From Bin5 sp965200685 (GTDB lineage: Bacteria; Chloroflexota; Anaerolineae; Caldilineales; Caldilineaceae), in the NCBI GenBank assembly GCA_965200685.1, contig OZ241379.1, positions 3,224,001-3,288,000 on the forward strand: a DNA stretch of 64,000 nucleotides, in the 5' to 3' direction. Positions 51,878 through 60,778 of the stretch are shown here, in pieces. Under the pieces are notes generated by a model that was given only the letters and a program-made list of their open reading frames with translations, did not search any database and had not been told where the DNA came from. The translations under genes and the position numbers were made by a program. Numbering within the stretch: the first letter of the stretch is position 1; every line of letters starts with the position of its first letter.

Positions 51878-52792
51878 TCAAGGTAATTTCGGGTACTTGG
51901 GGCCGGGGTCTGCACGTTGTGCTTCTGCCTCGGCGATCTGTCTTTCCAGCCTTTTGCGGGCCTCGTACCGTTTGCGTTCTTGGGAGAGCCAGCGGTCTGG
52001 CTCTGCATCGATGACCGGGCGGGCGGAAATGAGAAAACCGGTGTGGCCCACCATCGTATCATGGGGCCGCAGCCGGTCGGGGACCGGCTTGTATTTCCGC
52101 AGGAGAAACTCTTCCACGGCAATATCAGCAAAGCCGGCCTTCTCCAGCCCATGTAGAAGGTCGCTGACCTGATTGGTGGTGGGGACAAGCGCGGCAAAGA
52201 AGCCACCGGGCCGCAGGGCGGTGTGTACATGCTCAAGAAAAATCCAGGGGGTGCGTACATCCAGCACCAGAGCATCCGCGTCCGTCTGCTGGAAACCGTT
52301 GAGAATCGACTCTTGGTACATCTCGACATAGGCCAGCAGCCCCATCTTTTCAAGGTTATCGCGCGCCACCCAAAAGGTATCCTCCCGCACTTCGTAGGTG
52401 AACACCCGTCCGCTCGGGGCTACAGTCCAAGCCAGCGCGATCGTCAGGCCACCGCTGCCTGTCCCGGCTTCGATCACATGGCTGCCAGCCCGCAGGTTCA
52501 AGCGTTGAACGATCATGGCCGCGTCCTTTGGGTAGATGATCTGCGTATTGCGTTTGATACGGGTCATGCGGTCGGCTAGGGACGGTTCCAGGAGCAGCAG
52601 CGGATGGCCCAACTGGCTATGAACAGTGATCCCGTAGGGGAGATCCAGGAGGTCGTTGTGTTCAATGATTCCCAAATGGGATTGAAAGCGTTGTCCTGGC
52701 TGGAGGCGCAACAGATAGCGCTTGCCGCCAGCGGTGACGAGCATGACCAGATCATCTGTCTTGGTTGAATACGATTTTCGCGTTGGGTCCAT
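51878..52792 (-). CDS. trmI: tRNA (adenine-58-N1)-methyltransferase, TrmI family
   Basis: 304 residues. The small N-terminal beta domain contains RFQSHLGIIEHNDLLDLPYG, typical of TrmI. The class I methyltransferase domain has SAM motif I HVIEAGTGSGGLT, the acidic strand YEVRED and the catalytic-site region ALVLDVRTPW (family form D.P.PW). It methylates A58 in the T-loop of tRNA using SAM. A C-terminal tail (DRWLSQERKRYEARKRLER) is charged and helical. The PHP gene follows. Confidence 0.9.
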   Translation of the reverse strand: MDPTRKSYSTKTDDLVMLVTAGGKRYLLRLQPGQRFQSHLGIIEHNDLLDLPYGITVHSQLGHPLLLLEPSLADRMTRIKRNTQIIYPKDAAMIVQRLNLRAGSHVIEAGTGSGGLTIALAWTVAPSGRVFTYEVREDTFWVARDNLEKMGLLAYVEMYQESILNGFQQTDADALVLDVRTPWIFLEHVHTALRPGGFFAALVPTTNQVSDLLHGLEKAGFADIAVEEFLLRKYKPVPDRLRPHDTMVGHTGFLISARPVIDAEPDRWLSQERKRYEARKRLERQIAEAEAQRADPGPKYPKLP

Positions 52793-52993
52793 GGCTAGCG
52801 ATGCTAGGTTTCACGAGTATGGCTTATGCTTTTTATAATAGTTTCATTATAGCCAACAGTTGGGATATCCTTCAAACACCCGTGGTTCGTAACTACAATT
52901 TCACTGGCCACGAAAAACTGCCCCGTAGATTATCCGTATGGGAAACGTCAGATACACTTGATAGGACATCGTGTATCTCTGTAAAATTCACAG

Positions 52994-53022
52994 TTGACAC
53001 TCTCTGCAAGCCAATGTATAAT
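52994..53022 (+). promoter_or_regulatory. Consensus sigma-70 promoter with long leader
   Basis: TTGACA (52994-52999), a 17-base spacer and TATAAT (53017-53022): both boxes perfect. The next start codon is 262 bases downstream (53284), so the leader is long. It contains small stems (GCAGG/CCTGC near 53156-53170 and CGGTGTT/AACACCG near 53214-53232). I see no known RNA family in it. The rest of the 52793-53283 gap shows no gene. Confidence 0.8.
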
Positions 53023-53283
53023 AGCTTTGAGAGTCATTCGTACAGGTGATTATTGATGGGAGGGTATGTTTGTCCTCGTCAGATATCCCCACAAGCCTGT
53101 TCACTCTGCTGCATTTGCGGTAGAATCACCTGTTTCGGGTCGGGGTTGAATCGAAGCAGGATATACCTGCTGAATTCGGTACATCCTAGACACCCTCTTC
53201 TTTTGGGTAGTGCGGTGTTCATTGAAACACCGATAATACTTTAATTTTTCACCAGTACTCCATCGTTCATCAGGAGGTCACGA

Positions 53284-54279
53284 ATGCAGAAACGTGTCAC
53301 ATTTGGAGCTGTGCTTTTGATCATCGCTGCGCTGATTCTTTCCGGTTGTGCGCCCCGCTCTGGGGCTGGGTCATCGGCGATGATGGCAGACTCGGACGAA
53401 TTGTTCATTGACTTGCCGGCCATTGTCATTGATTACGCATCCGATGGTTCGCCATCAATCGGCGGTATGTCACCAGGGGATATGAGTGCCACAGCAAACA
53501 TGAATATGTCCGCATTGTCCGCATTGGCGATACCTGCGGATTGGATCCACTATTTCACTGCAACCAACATCCAACATATGGAAGTGAACAACGGTGCTGA
53601 TGGCATCTCGCTGATGGTAAACGGTCAGCCGCTTCCTTCGCTTATGTGGGATAAAGGTTCGTTGGTTGCGACTGCCGAGATTGTTGAGAGGTTCAACTTC
53701 ATGGTGATCCCGACTTTCAACAAAGTGCTGCCTTTGGTCCAGAATTTGGGTATCAGTGTAATTCTGCGCTTCCCGGTCATGGCTGGTGCTGATATGATCC
53801 CTATGATGGTAGAAGGTGACGGCAGTGCGGCCGATATGGCGAAGATGGCCCAGGAAGAGTTTCTGGCAGCAGTCGGTGCGCCGCCGAAGATTAACCTGCC
53901 GGTCATGTACAATGCCGACGGCAGTTGGTCTCTGGGTGATTTGACCGATACCGAGTGGTCATCTCTGACCCAGGTGCCGCTCCAGGCTCTGCGATTGGAA
54001 CCCGGTCTGATCTTCGCCCTGAGTACTGTTGGCGTGTCTAGCATGACCTTGGCTACAGATCCGACAGGGATTCACATCTCCATCAACGGCACCAAGCTCC
54101 CGTATCTTTCCTGGGGTAGTGGCGAAGTGCAGCACATGCTCGCTCTTTCCCAGAAGATGGGACTGCTTACGGTGCCGGGCGTAACTATGGCTGATATGGA
54201 CGCAGTATTGAGCATGATTGAAGCCCTTCTGCCGATCATTCAGGTCGCGGATGTCAGTATCTCCATCCATCTGCCGTAG
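53284..54279 (+). CDS. Lipoprotein of unknown family, paralogue A
   Basis: 331 residues with signal peptide and lipobox LILSGC (Cys about residue 22); AGGAGG precedes the ATG. I do not recognise a domain. The mature part is Met-, Ala- and Asp-rich with strand-helix character: DLPAIVIDYASDGSPSIGGM, YFTATNIQHMEVNNG, PLPSLMWDKGSLVA and a C-terminal VSISIHLP. The paralogue at 54498 is nearly the same through most of its length. This copy lacks about 20 residues that the second has after the DLPAIVID region. Probably surface-exposed or periplasm-facing; role unknown. Confidence 0.85.
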   Translation: MQKRVTFGAVLLIIAALILSGCAPRSGAGSSAMMADSDELFIDLPAIVIDYASDGSPSIGGMSPGDMSATANMNMSALSALAIPADWIHYFTATNIQHMEVNNGADGISLMVNGQPLPSLMWDKGSLVATAEIVERFNFMVIPTFNKVLPLVQNLGISVILRFPVMAGADMIPMMVEGDGSAADMAKMAQEEFLAAVGAPPKINLPVMYNADGSWSLGDLTDTEWSSLTQVPLQALRLEPGLIFALSTVGVSSMTLATDPTGIHISINGTKLPYLSWGSGEVQHMLALSQKMGLLTVPGVTMADMDAVLSMIEALLPIIQVADVSISIHLP

Positions 54280-54365
54280 CTGTATATGTGTCGCGGCTAC
54301 AGCGGCACCTAGTCAGCGCGCTAGGGTGGAAAATATAGGCTTAGGTACAACTCTGGGTAATAGAG

Positions 54366-54393
54366 CAGGCATAGAATAAATTCTATGCCTGTT
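54366..54393 (+). terminator. Terminator of paralogue A
   Basis: CAGGCATAGAA (54366-54376) and TTCTATGCCTG (54381-54391), perfect 11-base stem with a 4-base loop. The same hairpin, and about 90 bases before it, recur after paralogue B. Confidence 0.75.
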
Positions 54394-54430
54394 CTACGAA
54401 GGGGACTTACCTTTTCATCAGTATCATTTT

Positions 54431-54473
54431 TGCATTTGCACAACCCCGGCAGCACTCAAACCGTGCAAATGCA
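54431..54473 (+). promoter_or_regulatory. Hairpin in the leader of paralogue B
   Basis: TGCATTTGCAC (54431-54441) and GTGCAAATGCA (54463-54473) are perfect 11-base arms around 21 bases, just ahead of the ribosome site GGGAGG of the second lipoprotein. It could control translation or protect the transcript. No equivalent stands before paralogue A. Confidence 0.6.
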
Positions 54474-54497
54474 AATTCTCTCATCGGGAGGTCATGA

Positions 54498-55556
54498 ATG
54501 CAGAAACAAGTTACATTTGGGGCTATGCTTTTGATCATTGCTGTGCTGCTTCTCTCAGGTTGTGCGCCCCGAACTGATTCATCTATGATGGCAGATGCGG
54601 ATGCACTGCTGATTGACTTGCCAGCCATTGTCATTGATTTCGCATCCGATGGTTCGCCATCAATCGGCGGTATGTCACCATTTGATTTGGCTACCACAGT
54701 ACCGATTGATCTAGCCGCTTTATCTCGGGGTGAATTCGCCCTGGACCCGTATTTGGTGGATGGTGACCCCAGCAATGATGATGGCTCACTGGACGCATTG
54801 GCACTCCCTGCGGAGTGGGTCAACTATTTTACGGCAACCAACATTCAGCATATGGAAATGAGTCATGGGACAGATGGCATCTCACTGATGGTAAACGGTC
54901 AGCCGCTTCCTTCGCTTATGTGGGATGAAGGTTCGTTGGTTGCGACTGCAGAGATTGCTGAGATGTTCAACGTCATGGTGGTCCCGACTTTCAATAAAGT
55001 GTTGCCACTGGTACGGCAGTTGAATTTAGGTGTGATTTTGCGCTTCCCGGTTATGGCTGGTGCTGATATCATCCCCATGATGGTAGAGGATGACGGCAGT
55101 GCGGTCGATATGGCGATGATGGCCCAGGAAGAGTTCCTAGCGGCAGTCGGTACGCCGCCGAAGATTAACCTGCCGGTCATGTACAATGCCGACGGCAGTT
55201 GGTCTCTGGGTGATTTGACCGATACCGAGTGGTCGTCTCTGACCCGTGTGCCGCTCCAGACCCTGCGATTGGACCCCAGTCTAATCGCCGATCTGAGTGC
55301 TTCTGGCGTGTCTAGCATGTCCTTGGCTACAGACCCGACTGGGATTCACATCTCCATCAACGGCACCAAGCTCCCGTATCTTTCCTGGGGCAGTGGCGAA
55401 GTGCAGCACCTTCTCGCTCTTTCCCAGCAGATGGGTCTGCTTACTGCGATGCCGGGCGTAACTATGGCTGATATGGACGCAGTATTGAGCATGATTGAAG
55501 CCCTGCTGCCGATCATTCAGGTCGCGGATGTCAGTATCTCCATCCATCTGCCATAG
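54498..55556 (+). CDS. Lipoprotein of unknown family, paralogue B
   Basis: 352 residues, lipobox LLLSGC (about residue 22), GGGAGG upstream. It matches paralogue A over nearly all of the mature chain, for example FPVMAGADIIPMMVEDDGSA, SWSLGDLTDTEWSSLT and GVTMADMDAVLSMIEALLPI. It has an extra segment near residues 70-95 (SRGEFALDPYLVDGDPSNDD) that paralogue A lacks; its DxDxxNDDG run looks like a calcium-binding loop. A recent tandem duplication of gene plus terminator explains the pair. Confidence 0.85.
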   Translation: MQKQVTFGAMLLIIAVLLLSGCAPRTDSSMMADADALLIDLPAIVIDFASDGSPSIGGMSPFDLATTVPIDLAALSRGEFALDPYLVDGDPSNDDGSLDALALPAEWVNYFTATNIQHMEMSHGTDGISLMVNGQPLPSLMWDEGSLVATAEIAEMFNVMVVPTFNKVLPLVRQLNLGVILRFPVMAGADIIPMMVEDDGSAVDMAMMAQEEFLAAVGTPPKINLPVMYNADGSWSLGDLTDTEWSSLTRVPLQTLRLDPSLIADLSASGVSSMSLATDPTGIHISINGTKLPYLSWGSGEVQHLLALSQQMGLLTAMPGVTMADMDAVLSMIEALLPIIQVADVSISIHLP

Positions 55557-55645
55557 CTGTGTATGTGTCGCGGCTACAGCGGCACCTAGTCACACACAGC
55601 GCGCTAGGGTGGGCAAAAGCTTAGGGACAACCCTGGGTAATAGAG

Positions 55646-55676
55646 CAGGCATAGAATTTATTCTATGCCTGTTTTA
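55646..55676. terminator. Terminator of paralogue B, also facing the SIS gene
   Basis: CAGGCATAGAA (55646-55656) and TTCTATGCCTG (55661-55671) with TTTT following on the plus strand. It lies between convergent genes and can serve both. Confidence 0.8.
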
Positions 55677-55686
55677 TTCTGATCTG

Positions 55687-56727
55687 CTAACGGGTCTCTG
55701 TCACTTTGCGTAGCCCTCGGGGGTGGTCCGGATCATAGTCCCGGGCTGCTGCTAGGTGCATGGCGAATAACTGAGCGGGCAATATCGCTAGCAAAGGTGA
55801 GAACCATTCGGGCACCTGGGGAAGGGCGAAATGATTCTGTCCCCGCAGCTCTTCATCATTACTGATACATAGCAGTTCAGCTTGTCGGCTGTGTAACTGC
55901 TTGATAAATCCTTTCATCTCTGGGGTGATTGCTCCTGTTGGAGCCACAACGATCACAGGGAATCCGGGTTCGACCAGGGCCAAGGGGCCATGTAGAAAAT
56001 CAGCACTGCTATACGGCTCGGCCATGGTATAGGTCAGTTCTTTCAATTTCAGGGCGATTTCAAAGGCTGTGGCGTAATTAAAACCACGGCCAATCACCAC
56101 ACAGGCGCGCATATCGCGGTAGCGTTCTGCGCTGTGGTCAATATTTCTGTTCAAAGTAAGCGTCTGCCGCAGCAGAGTTGGTGCTTGGGCCAGCGTGGAG
56201 ATGCGCGCGGAATCGTCTTCTAAGTAGGCCGAAAGGAGCCCAATCGCAAAGAGCTCCGCCAAATAGGTCTTGGTGGCCGCGATGGAGCGTTCCTCACCCG
56301 CACATAGACGTATGATGTGGTCCGTCTGGGCTGCCAGAGGCGATGTGACAGAGTTTGTGATGGCCGCAGTCATACAGCCTTGTCGCCTGCCTTCGTTCAG
56401 GACACTGACGATATCCGGACTTTTTCCGCTCTGGCTAATGCCCAGAATCAGGGTATTGCGAGGGAAGGAGGGCGGCCGTTGATAGATGGTGAAGAGACTG
56501 GGCGTGGTCAGCATTACGGGCAGCCGGTTCCATGCGCCCAGCAGATACTGGGCATAGCGGCCGGCGTTGTCGCTGCTGCCCCGCGCCGCGATCGCGACCT
56601 GCCGGATATCGGCAGCCTGCATATGGGCAGCTAGTTGTCGAACTGCTTCCTGTTCTTCCCCTAGGAACCGTTCAATGACTTGTGGCTGCTCGTGAATCTC
56701 CTGGAAGAGTATGGAATCTGTACCCAT
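55687..56727 (-). CDS. SIS domain protein: glucosamine-6-phosphate deaminase/isomerase type (NagB-II/GlmS C-terminal-like)
   Basis: 346 residues from ATG 56727 with GAGG 7 bases upstream; the longer frame has no support. Two SIS domains: the first with RGSSDNAGRYAQYL and GISQSGKSPDI (sugar-phosphate binding), AGEERSIAATKTYLA; the second with VIGRGFNYATAFEIALKLKE and AEPYSSADFLHGPLALVE. The C-terminal DPDHPRGLRKVTETR is characteristic of GlmS-isomerase/NagB-II proteins. No glutaminase domain is present, so it probably interconverts amino-sugar and keto-sugar phosphates rather than making glucosamine-6-phosphate from glutamine. Divergent from the acyl-CoA dehydrogenase gene. Confidence 0.88.
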   Translation of the reverse strand: MGTDSILFQEIHEQPQVIERFLGEEQEAVRQLAAHMQAADIRQVAIAARGSSDNAGRYAQYLLGAWNRLPVMLTTPSLFTIYQRPPSFPRNTLILGISQSGKSPDIVSVLNEGRRQGCMTAAITNSVTSPLAAQTDHIIRLCAGEERSIAATKTYLAELFAIGLLSAYLEDDSARISTLAQAPTLLRQTLTLNRNIDHSAERYRDMRACVVIGRGFNYATAFEIALKLKELTYTMAEPYSSADFLHGPLALVEPGFPVIVVAPTGAITPEMKGFIKQLHSRQAELLCISNDEELRGQNHFALPQVPEWFSPLLAILPAQLFAMHLAAARDYDPDHPRGLRKVTETR

Positions 56728-56924
56728 TGAATTTCCTCGCCATTGATGTTGTGTTTGCCGACCCGCAAAGTGCGGTGCGGCAAAACCTGTACTGGTCGGA
56801 TTGTCCGCCGTTGTCGTGGCGCACTTTGAATCCACTCGGGTCTTGCACAAAATCTTCATGAGAAGTATAACATCCCAACCATAGTACAGGAATCTTTCTG
56901 TTCCAATAACAAGGAGCATACCCG

Positions 56925-58064
56925 ATGTACGACCTTCCTGAAGATGTCAAAATGCTGCAAGACCTGGCCATGGATTTTTCGCGCAAGGAAATTTTGCCCC
57001 AAGCAGAGTATTATGACGAATCTGATGAATGGCCCTGGCAGATATTTCATAAGGCCCGGGAAGTCGGTCTCATCAATGTCAATATCCCAGAGGAGTATGG
57101 TGGACTCGGTGCTTCCATTCTGGAGGAGTGTGTGATCGCCGAGGCCATGGCCTATGGCTGTTCCGGCATTCAAACGGCACTGATGTTGAATCAGTTGGCA
57201 GTTCTTCCCCTGCTGCTGGCCGGTACCGCAGAGCAGAAGCAGCACTATCTGCCATGGATCGTGGATGATGGCAAAGTGGCCGCCTATTGTATGACCGAAC
57301 CGAACGCTGGCTCGGATGTGGCCAGTATCCAATCTACGGCCCTGAGCAAAGGGGACCGGTATATTCTGAACGGTTCTAAGACGTGGATTACCGATGGGCC
57401 GGTCGCCAGTTTCTTCACTGTTTTCGCCAAAACAGATCCAGATAGTGGTCATCATGGTATGAGTTGCTTCGTGGTTGAACGGGAGTGGCCGGGCGTCAGC
57501 ACCAGCAAGCCGTTGAGAAAGATGGGCCAGCACGCAGCCCAGGCCTGCCAAGTCTTCTTTGAGGAGGTAGAAGTGCCGGCGGCAAACCGAATTGGAGCTG
57601 AGGGCGATGGATTTCTGATTGGCATGAACGTTTTTGACAGAAGCCGTCCATCGGTGGCCGCGGCTGCCATTGGTGTCGCCCGCCGGGCCCTGGACGAAGC
57701 CGTACGCTATGCCGGGCAACGTACTGCCTTTGGCCAGCCTATCTCCCGCTTCCAGGGCGTCGGTTTTCTGCTGGCGGATATGGCGATTCGGGTAGAGGCG
57801 GGCCGCAACTTAGCCTATAAGGCCGCTTGGGAAGTAGACAACGGTATCCGCAATACCATGGCGGCCGCTATGGCCAAGGCGTTCTGTGCCGAGGCTGCCA
57901 TGAAAAATGCCACCGACGCGGTACAGGTCTTCGGCGGCAACGGCTACAGCAAAGAGTATCCGGTCGAGAAGCTCATGCGTGATGCCAAAATCTATCAGAT
58001 TTACGAGGGAACCACACAAATTCAACAGATGATCATTCTACGGGAGTTGTATCGCAGCAATTGA
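56925..58064 (+). CDS. Acyl-CoA dehydrogenase
   Basis: 379 residues, full length for the family. The N-terminal helical domain has VNIPEEYGGLGASILEE; the FAD/substrate motif is AYCMTEPNAGSDVAS; the middle beta domain includes GSKTWITDGPVA; the C-terminal domain has RTAFGQPISRFQ and the signature QVFGGNGYSKEYPVEKLMRD with the catalytic Glu in YEGTTQIQQ. It oxidises acyl-CoA to enoyl-CoA, passing electrons to an electron-transfer flavoprotein. AAGGAG precedes the ATG. No partner genes are adjacent. Confidence 0.94.
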   Translation: MYDLPEDVKMLQDLAMDFSRKEILPQAEYYDESDEWPWQIFHKAREVGLINVNIPEEYGGLGASILEECVIAEAMAYGCSGIQTALMLNQLAVLPLLLAGTAEQKQHYLPWIVDDGKVAAYCMTEPNAGSDVASIQSTALSKGDRYILNGSKTWITDGPVASFFTVFAKTDPDSGHHGMSCFVVEREWPGVSTSKPLRKMGQHAAQACQVFFEEVEVPAANRIGAEGDGFLIGMNVFDRSRPSVAAAAIGVARRALDEAVRYAGQRTAFGQPISRFQGVGFLLADMAIRVEAGRNLAYKAAWEVDNGIRNTMAAAMAKAFCAEAAMKNATDAVQVFGGNGYSKEYPVEKLMRDAKIYQIYEGTTQIQQMIILRELYRSN

Positions 58065-58123
58065 AACCGCAATGGCCTGAGGTGTTGCTGCCCGTCTATG
58101 GCGCATTCTATCTCCCTAGATCG

Positions 58124-58152
58124 TTGACAGATCCGAGAAAAATACGTAAACT
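58124..58152 (+). promoter_or_regulatory. Promoter upstream of the EF-G2-type gene
   Basis: TTGACA (58124-58129), 17 bases, TAAACT (58147-58152). The start codon is 239 bases further on. The leader from about 58160 to 58391 has no recognisable gene or RNA family. Confidence 0.65.
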
Positions 58153-58391
58153 ATGACCCGGTGGAACGGAATGTTCAATGACCTCCGGGTCTGCATATCA
58201 TAACCCTGTTTGGTTTGTTCCTGGACGCAGGTTCCGGCAATTGTGCAAGAATGCAGCACTGGCTGCTAAGACTAGACCCATACATGCGGCCATCAAAGGC
58301 CCCAGAACCGTTGGGCAAGTAGCCAGTTTATGTGCCTATGGATGCCTCGCCAGTAGTATGAGCCAAGATACCTATTCTATGAGGAGGATTC

Positions 58392-60452
58392 ATGGCCGAA
58401 TTTTCGACTGATACAATCCGCAATATTGCCATTCTTGGGCACGGCAGTTCCGGCAAGACATCTTTGGTCGAGGCACTTCTTTTTAACTCCGGCGAGACGA
58501 GCCGGGTTGGCCGTGTTGAAGACGGCACAACAGTTTCGGATTGGGATGCTGAGGAGCAGCGGCGCGGCATTTCTATCAACCTTTCGATTGTCCCGCTTGA
58601 ATTTCAAGGGACAAAACTGAATCTCGTGGACACACCGGGCTATCTGGACTTCGTCAGTGAGGTGATCAGCGGCTTGGCTGTGTCAGAGGCCGGCCTAGTT
58701 CTAGTGGATTCCGTGTCAGGCGTCGAAGTTGGCACAGAACTTGCTTGGGACCAACTGGATGCTGCCAACAAACCTCGGCTTGTATTCATCAACAAGATGG
58801 ACCGGGAAAACGCCAATTTTGAGCGTGCGCTTGAAAGCCTGGCCGATATCTTCGCCGACAACATCCTGCCATTCCAACTGCCCATCGGCTCCGCGGAAAA
58901 CTTTGAAGGCATCGTGAACTTGGTTGATATGAAAGCGTACCTGGGTAAGGAAGGGACTGTCTCGGAAATCCCTGCCCATATGCAGGATGCGGTAGATGAA
59001 GCCCGTCAGAATCTCGTTGATGCCGCAGCCGAGACCGATGACGAACTGATTCTGAAGTATCTGGAAGGTGAAGAACTGACCGAAGAAGAGGTGCGCCAGG
59101 GATTGCGTAGCGGTGTGTGTACTGGTCAGATCACCCCGGTTTTCTGCGGCAGTGCGATTGAGAATATCGGTCTTTTCAGTCTCGGACGAGCCTTGACCAA
59201 CTACGTTCCTAGGCCAGCGGATGTGGGGACCTCGGCTGCGAAAAATGACGAATCCACAGAGCTAAACGCCCAGGCAGACGGTCCGCTTGCCGCCTATGTC
59301 TTCAAGACCATCGTCGACCGCTACGTGGGCCAGATGAACTACATTCGAGTCATCTCCGGCACCCTTGCCAGAGACAGCCAAGTGACCATGCAGCGAACCG
59401 GCAAGAGCGAGAAGTTGCAGAACCTCTTCTATGTACGCGGCAAAGATTTGGAATCTGCCACCGTGCTCACCGCCGGCGACATCGGCGTCATCACCAAAAT
59501 GGAGGATCTCTCCACCACCGATACGATTGGCGAACAACAGATCATCATCACCCCACCGACCTATCCAACACCCCTTTACTCGGTTGCAGTCATGCCGGCC
59601 ACCAAAGCCGACAGTGCCAAAATGGGCCAGAGTCTGCAGGCCCTGACAGAAGAAGATCCCACCTTGCAAGTTGCGTATATCAATGCCACCAAGCAGAATA
59701 TTCTACAGGGAATGGGCGATACCCACATCGACGTAGCAATTCGTAGCTTGAACAGCAAATTTGGTGTCAAGGTTGATACCGCCATCCCCAAGGTGCCCTA
59801 TCAGGAAACAGTGACTCGCACTGCCAGTGCCCACTACCGGCATAAGAAACAGACAGGCGGTGCCGGACAGTTTGCCGATGTCCATCTGCGGGTGGAACCT
59901 ATGGGCCGGGGCGATGGCTTCTCCTATGATAGTGAAGTATTCGGCGGCGCGATTCCCAGCGTCTTCATCCCCTCCATTGAGAAGGGCATTCGCCAGATTC
60001 TGGACCAGGGCGTCATTGCCGGCTACCCTGTCGTTGATATCAAGGCCATTGTTTTTGACGGCAAGCATCATCCGGTTGATTCTAAGGATATTGCCTTTCA
60101 GACAGCCGGCCGTGAAGTCTTTAAGATCGCCATGCAGGAGGCCAAACCGGTTCTGTTGGAGCCGATCTACTTCATGCGGATAACCATCCCGGAAGAATTT
60201 ATGGGCGATGTCATGGGCGATCTCAATAACCGGCGGGGACGGGTGCAGGGCATGGAGAATCGCAACAACCGCGCGCTGATCAACACAGAGGTTCCGCTTG
60301 CGGAGATCCTACGCTATGGAACAGATCTGCGCTCAATGACCCAAGGCCGGGGTATTTATACCACTGAATTTGTGCGTTACGAACCAGTACCGAGCCATCT
60401 AGCAGAGCAAGTTATCACCCAAAGCAAAGAGCAGAAAGCTGAACAGGAATAA
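58392..60452 (+). CDS. Elongation factor G-like GTPase (EF-G2 type)
   Basis: 686 residues with all five EF-G domains. The P-loop is GHGSSGKTS, not the AHIDAGKTT of translocating EF-G, which places it in the EF-G2 group represented by the Thermus EF-G2. Switch/other G motifs are DTPGYLDF, NKMDRENANF and CGSAIENIG. Domain IV and V follow (YRHKKQTGGAGQFADVHL, VMGDLNNRRGRVQGM). EF-G2 proteins bind ribosomes and GTP but their role is less clear than that of EF-G. A canonical fusA should lie elsewhere in the genome. GAGGAGG precedes the ATG. Confidence 0.92.
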   Translation: MAEFSTDTIRNIAILGHGSSGKTSLVEALLFNSGETSRVGRVEDGTTVSDWDAEEQRRGISINLSIVPLEFQGTKLNLVDTPGYLDFVSEVISGLAVSEAGLVLVDSVSGVEVGTELAWDQLDAANKPRLVFINKMDRENANFERALESLADIFADNILPFQLPIGSAENFEGIVNLVDMKAYLGKEGTVSEIPAHMQDAVDEARQNLVDAAAETDDELILKYLEGEELTEEEVRQGLRSGVCTGQITPVFCGSAIENIGLFSLGRALTNYVPRPADVGTSAAKNDESTELNAQADGPLAAYVFKTIVDRYVGQMNYIRVISGTLARDSQVTMQRTGKSEKLQNLFYVRGKDLESATVLTAGDIGVITKMEDLSTTDTIGEQQIIITPPTYPTPLYSVAVMPATKADSAKMGQSLQALTEEDPTLQVAYINATKQNILQGMGDTHIDVAIRSLNSKFGVKVDTAIPKVPYQETVTRTASAHYRHKKQTGGAGQFADVHLRVEPMGRGDGFSYDSEVFGGAIPSVFIPSIEKGIRQILDQGVIAGYPVVDIKAIVFDGKHHPVDSKDIAFQTAGREVFKIAMQEAKPVLLEPIYFMRITIPEEFMGDVMGDLNNRRGRVQGMENRNNRALINTEVPLAEILRYGTDLRSMTQGRGIYTTEFVRYEPVPSHLAEQVITQSKEQKAEQE

Positions 60453-60460
60453 TCGTATCC

Positions 60461-60487
60461 TGTGATCAGTTTCTGGTCACAGGATAC
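60461..60487 (+). terminator. Hairpin after the EF-G2-type gene
   Basis: TCCTGTGATCAG and CTGGTCACAGGA pair over 12 bases (one G-U) around TTT, starting 8 bases after the stop. There is no immediate T-run. The arms resemble the CCAGTGG-type repeats. Confidence 0.6.
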
Positions 60488-60630
60488 TGCAGTTTTGCTG
60501 TTTCCGTTTGGCGTAAGGCTTCGACCTCCATGAACTCTGGCCAGTGCCCCATTCAATGTCCCCGAAGATTTTGAATCCTACAGGTACCCTAGGGCCCTAT
60601 TTGCTGGTCTGCAACAACAACCTGCGCGAT

Positions 60631-60660
60631 TTGAGCACCTCTCCTGATGTGAACTATACT
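60631..60660 (+). promoter_or_regulatory. Promoter-like pair upstream of the GT2 gene
   Basis: TTGAGC (60631-60636), 18 bases, TATACT (60655-60660). Downstream at about 60697-60716 is a short GC hairpin (GGCCG/CGGCC) followed by GGCTTTTG, which could act as an attenuator. The rest of the 60488-60778 gap shows no gene. Confidence 0.5.
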
Positions 60661-60778
60661 GTATGATAGCAAGGCCGACGAGCTCCCGTAGGGTAATGGC
60701 CGTGACGGCCGGCTTTTGTGTGATACATGCAGTGACCTATAGCGTTTCACTGACCACTAGGGTTGGCAGAGGGCCAAT

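Noticed and set aside
53030..53283. A structured non-coding RNA such as 6S, SRP RNA or tmRNA in the long leader
   Set aside because: None of the conserved signatures of these RNAs is present; only short stems can be seen.
60680..60720. A c-di-GMP or other riboswitch ahead of the GT2 gene
   Set aside because: Only a 5-base GC hairpin with a short T-run is visible; the conserved riboswitch cores are missing.
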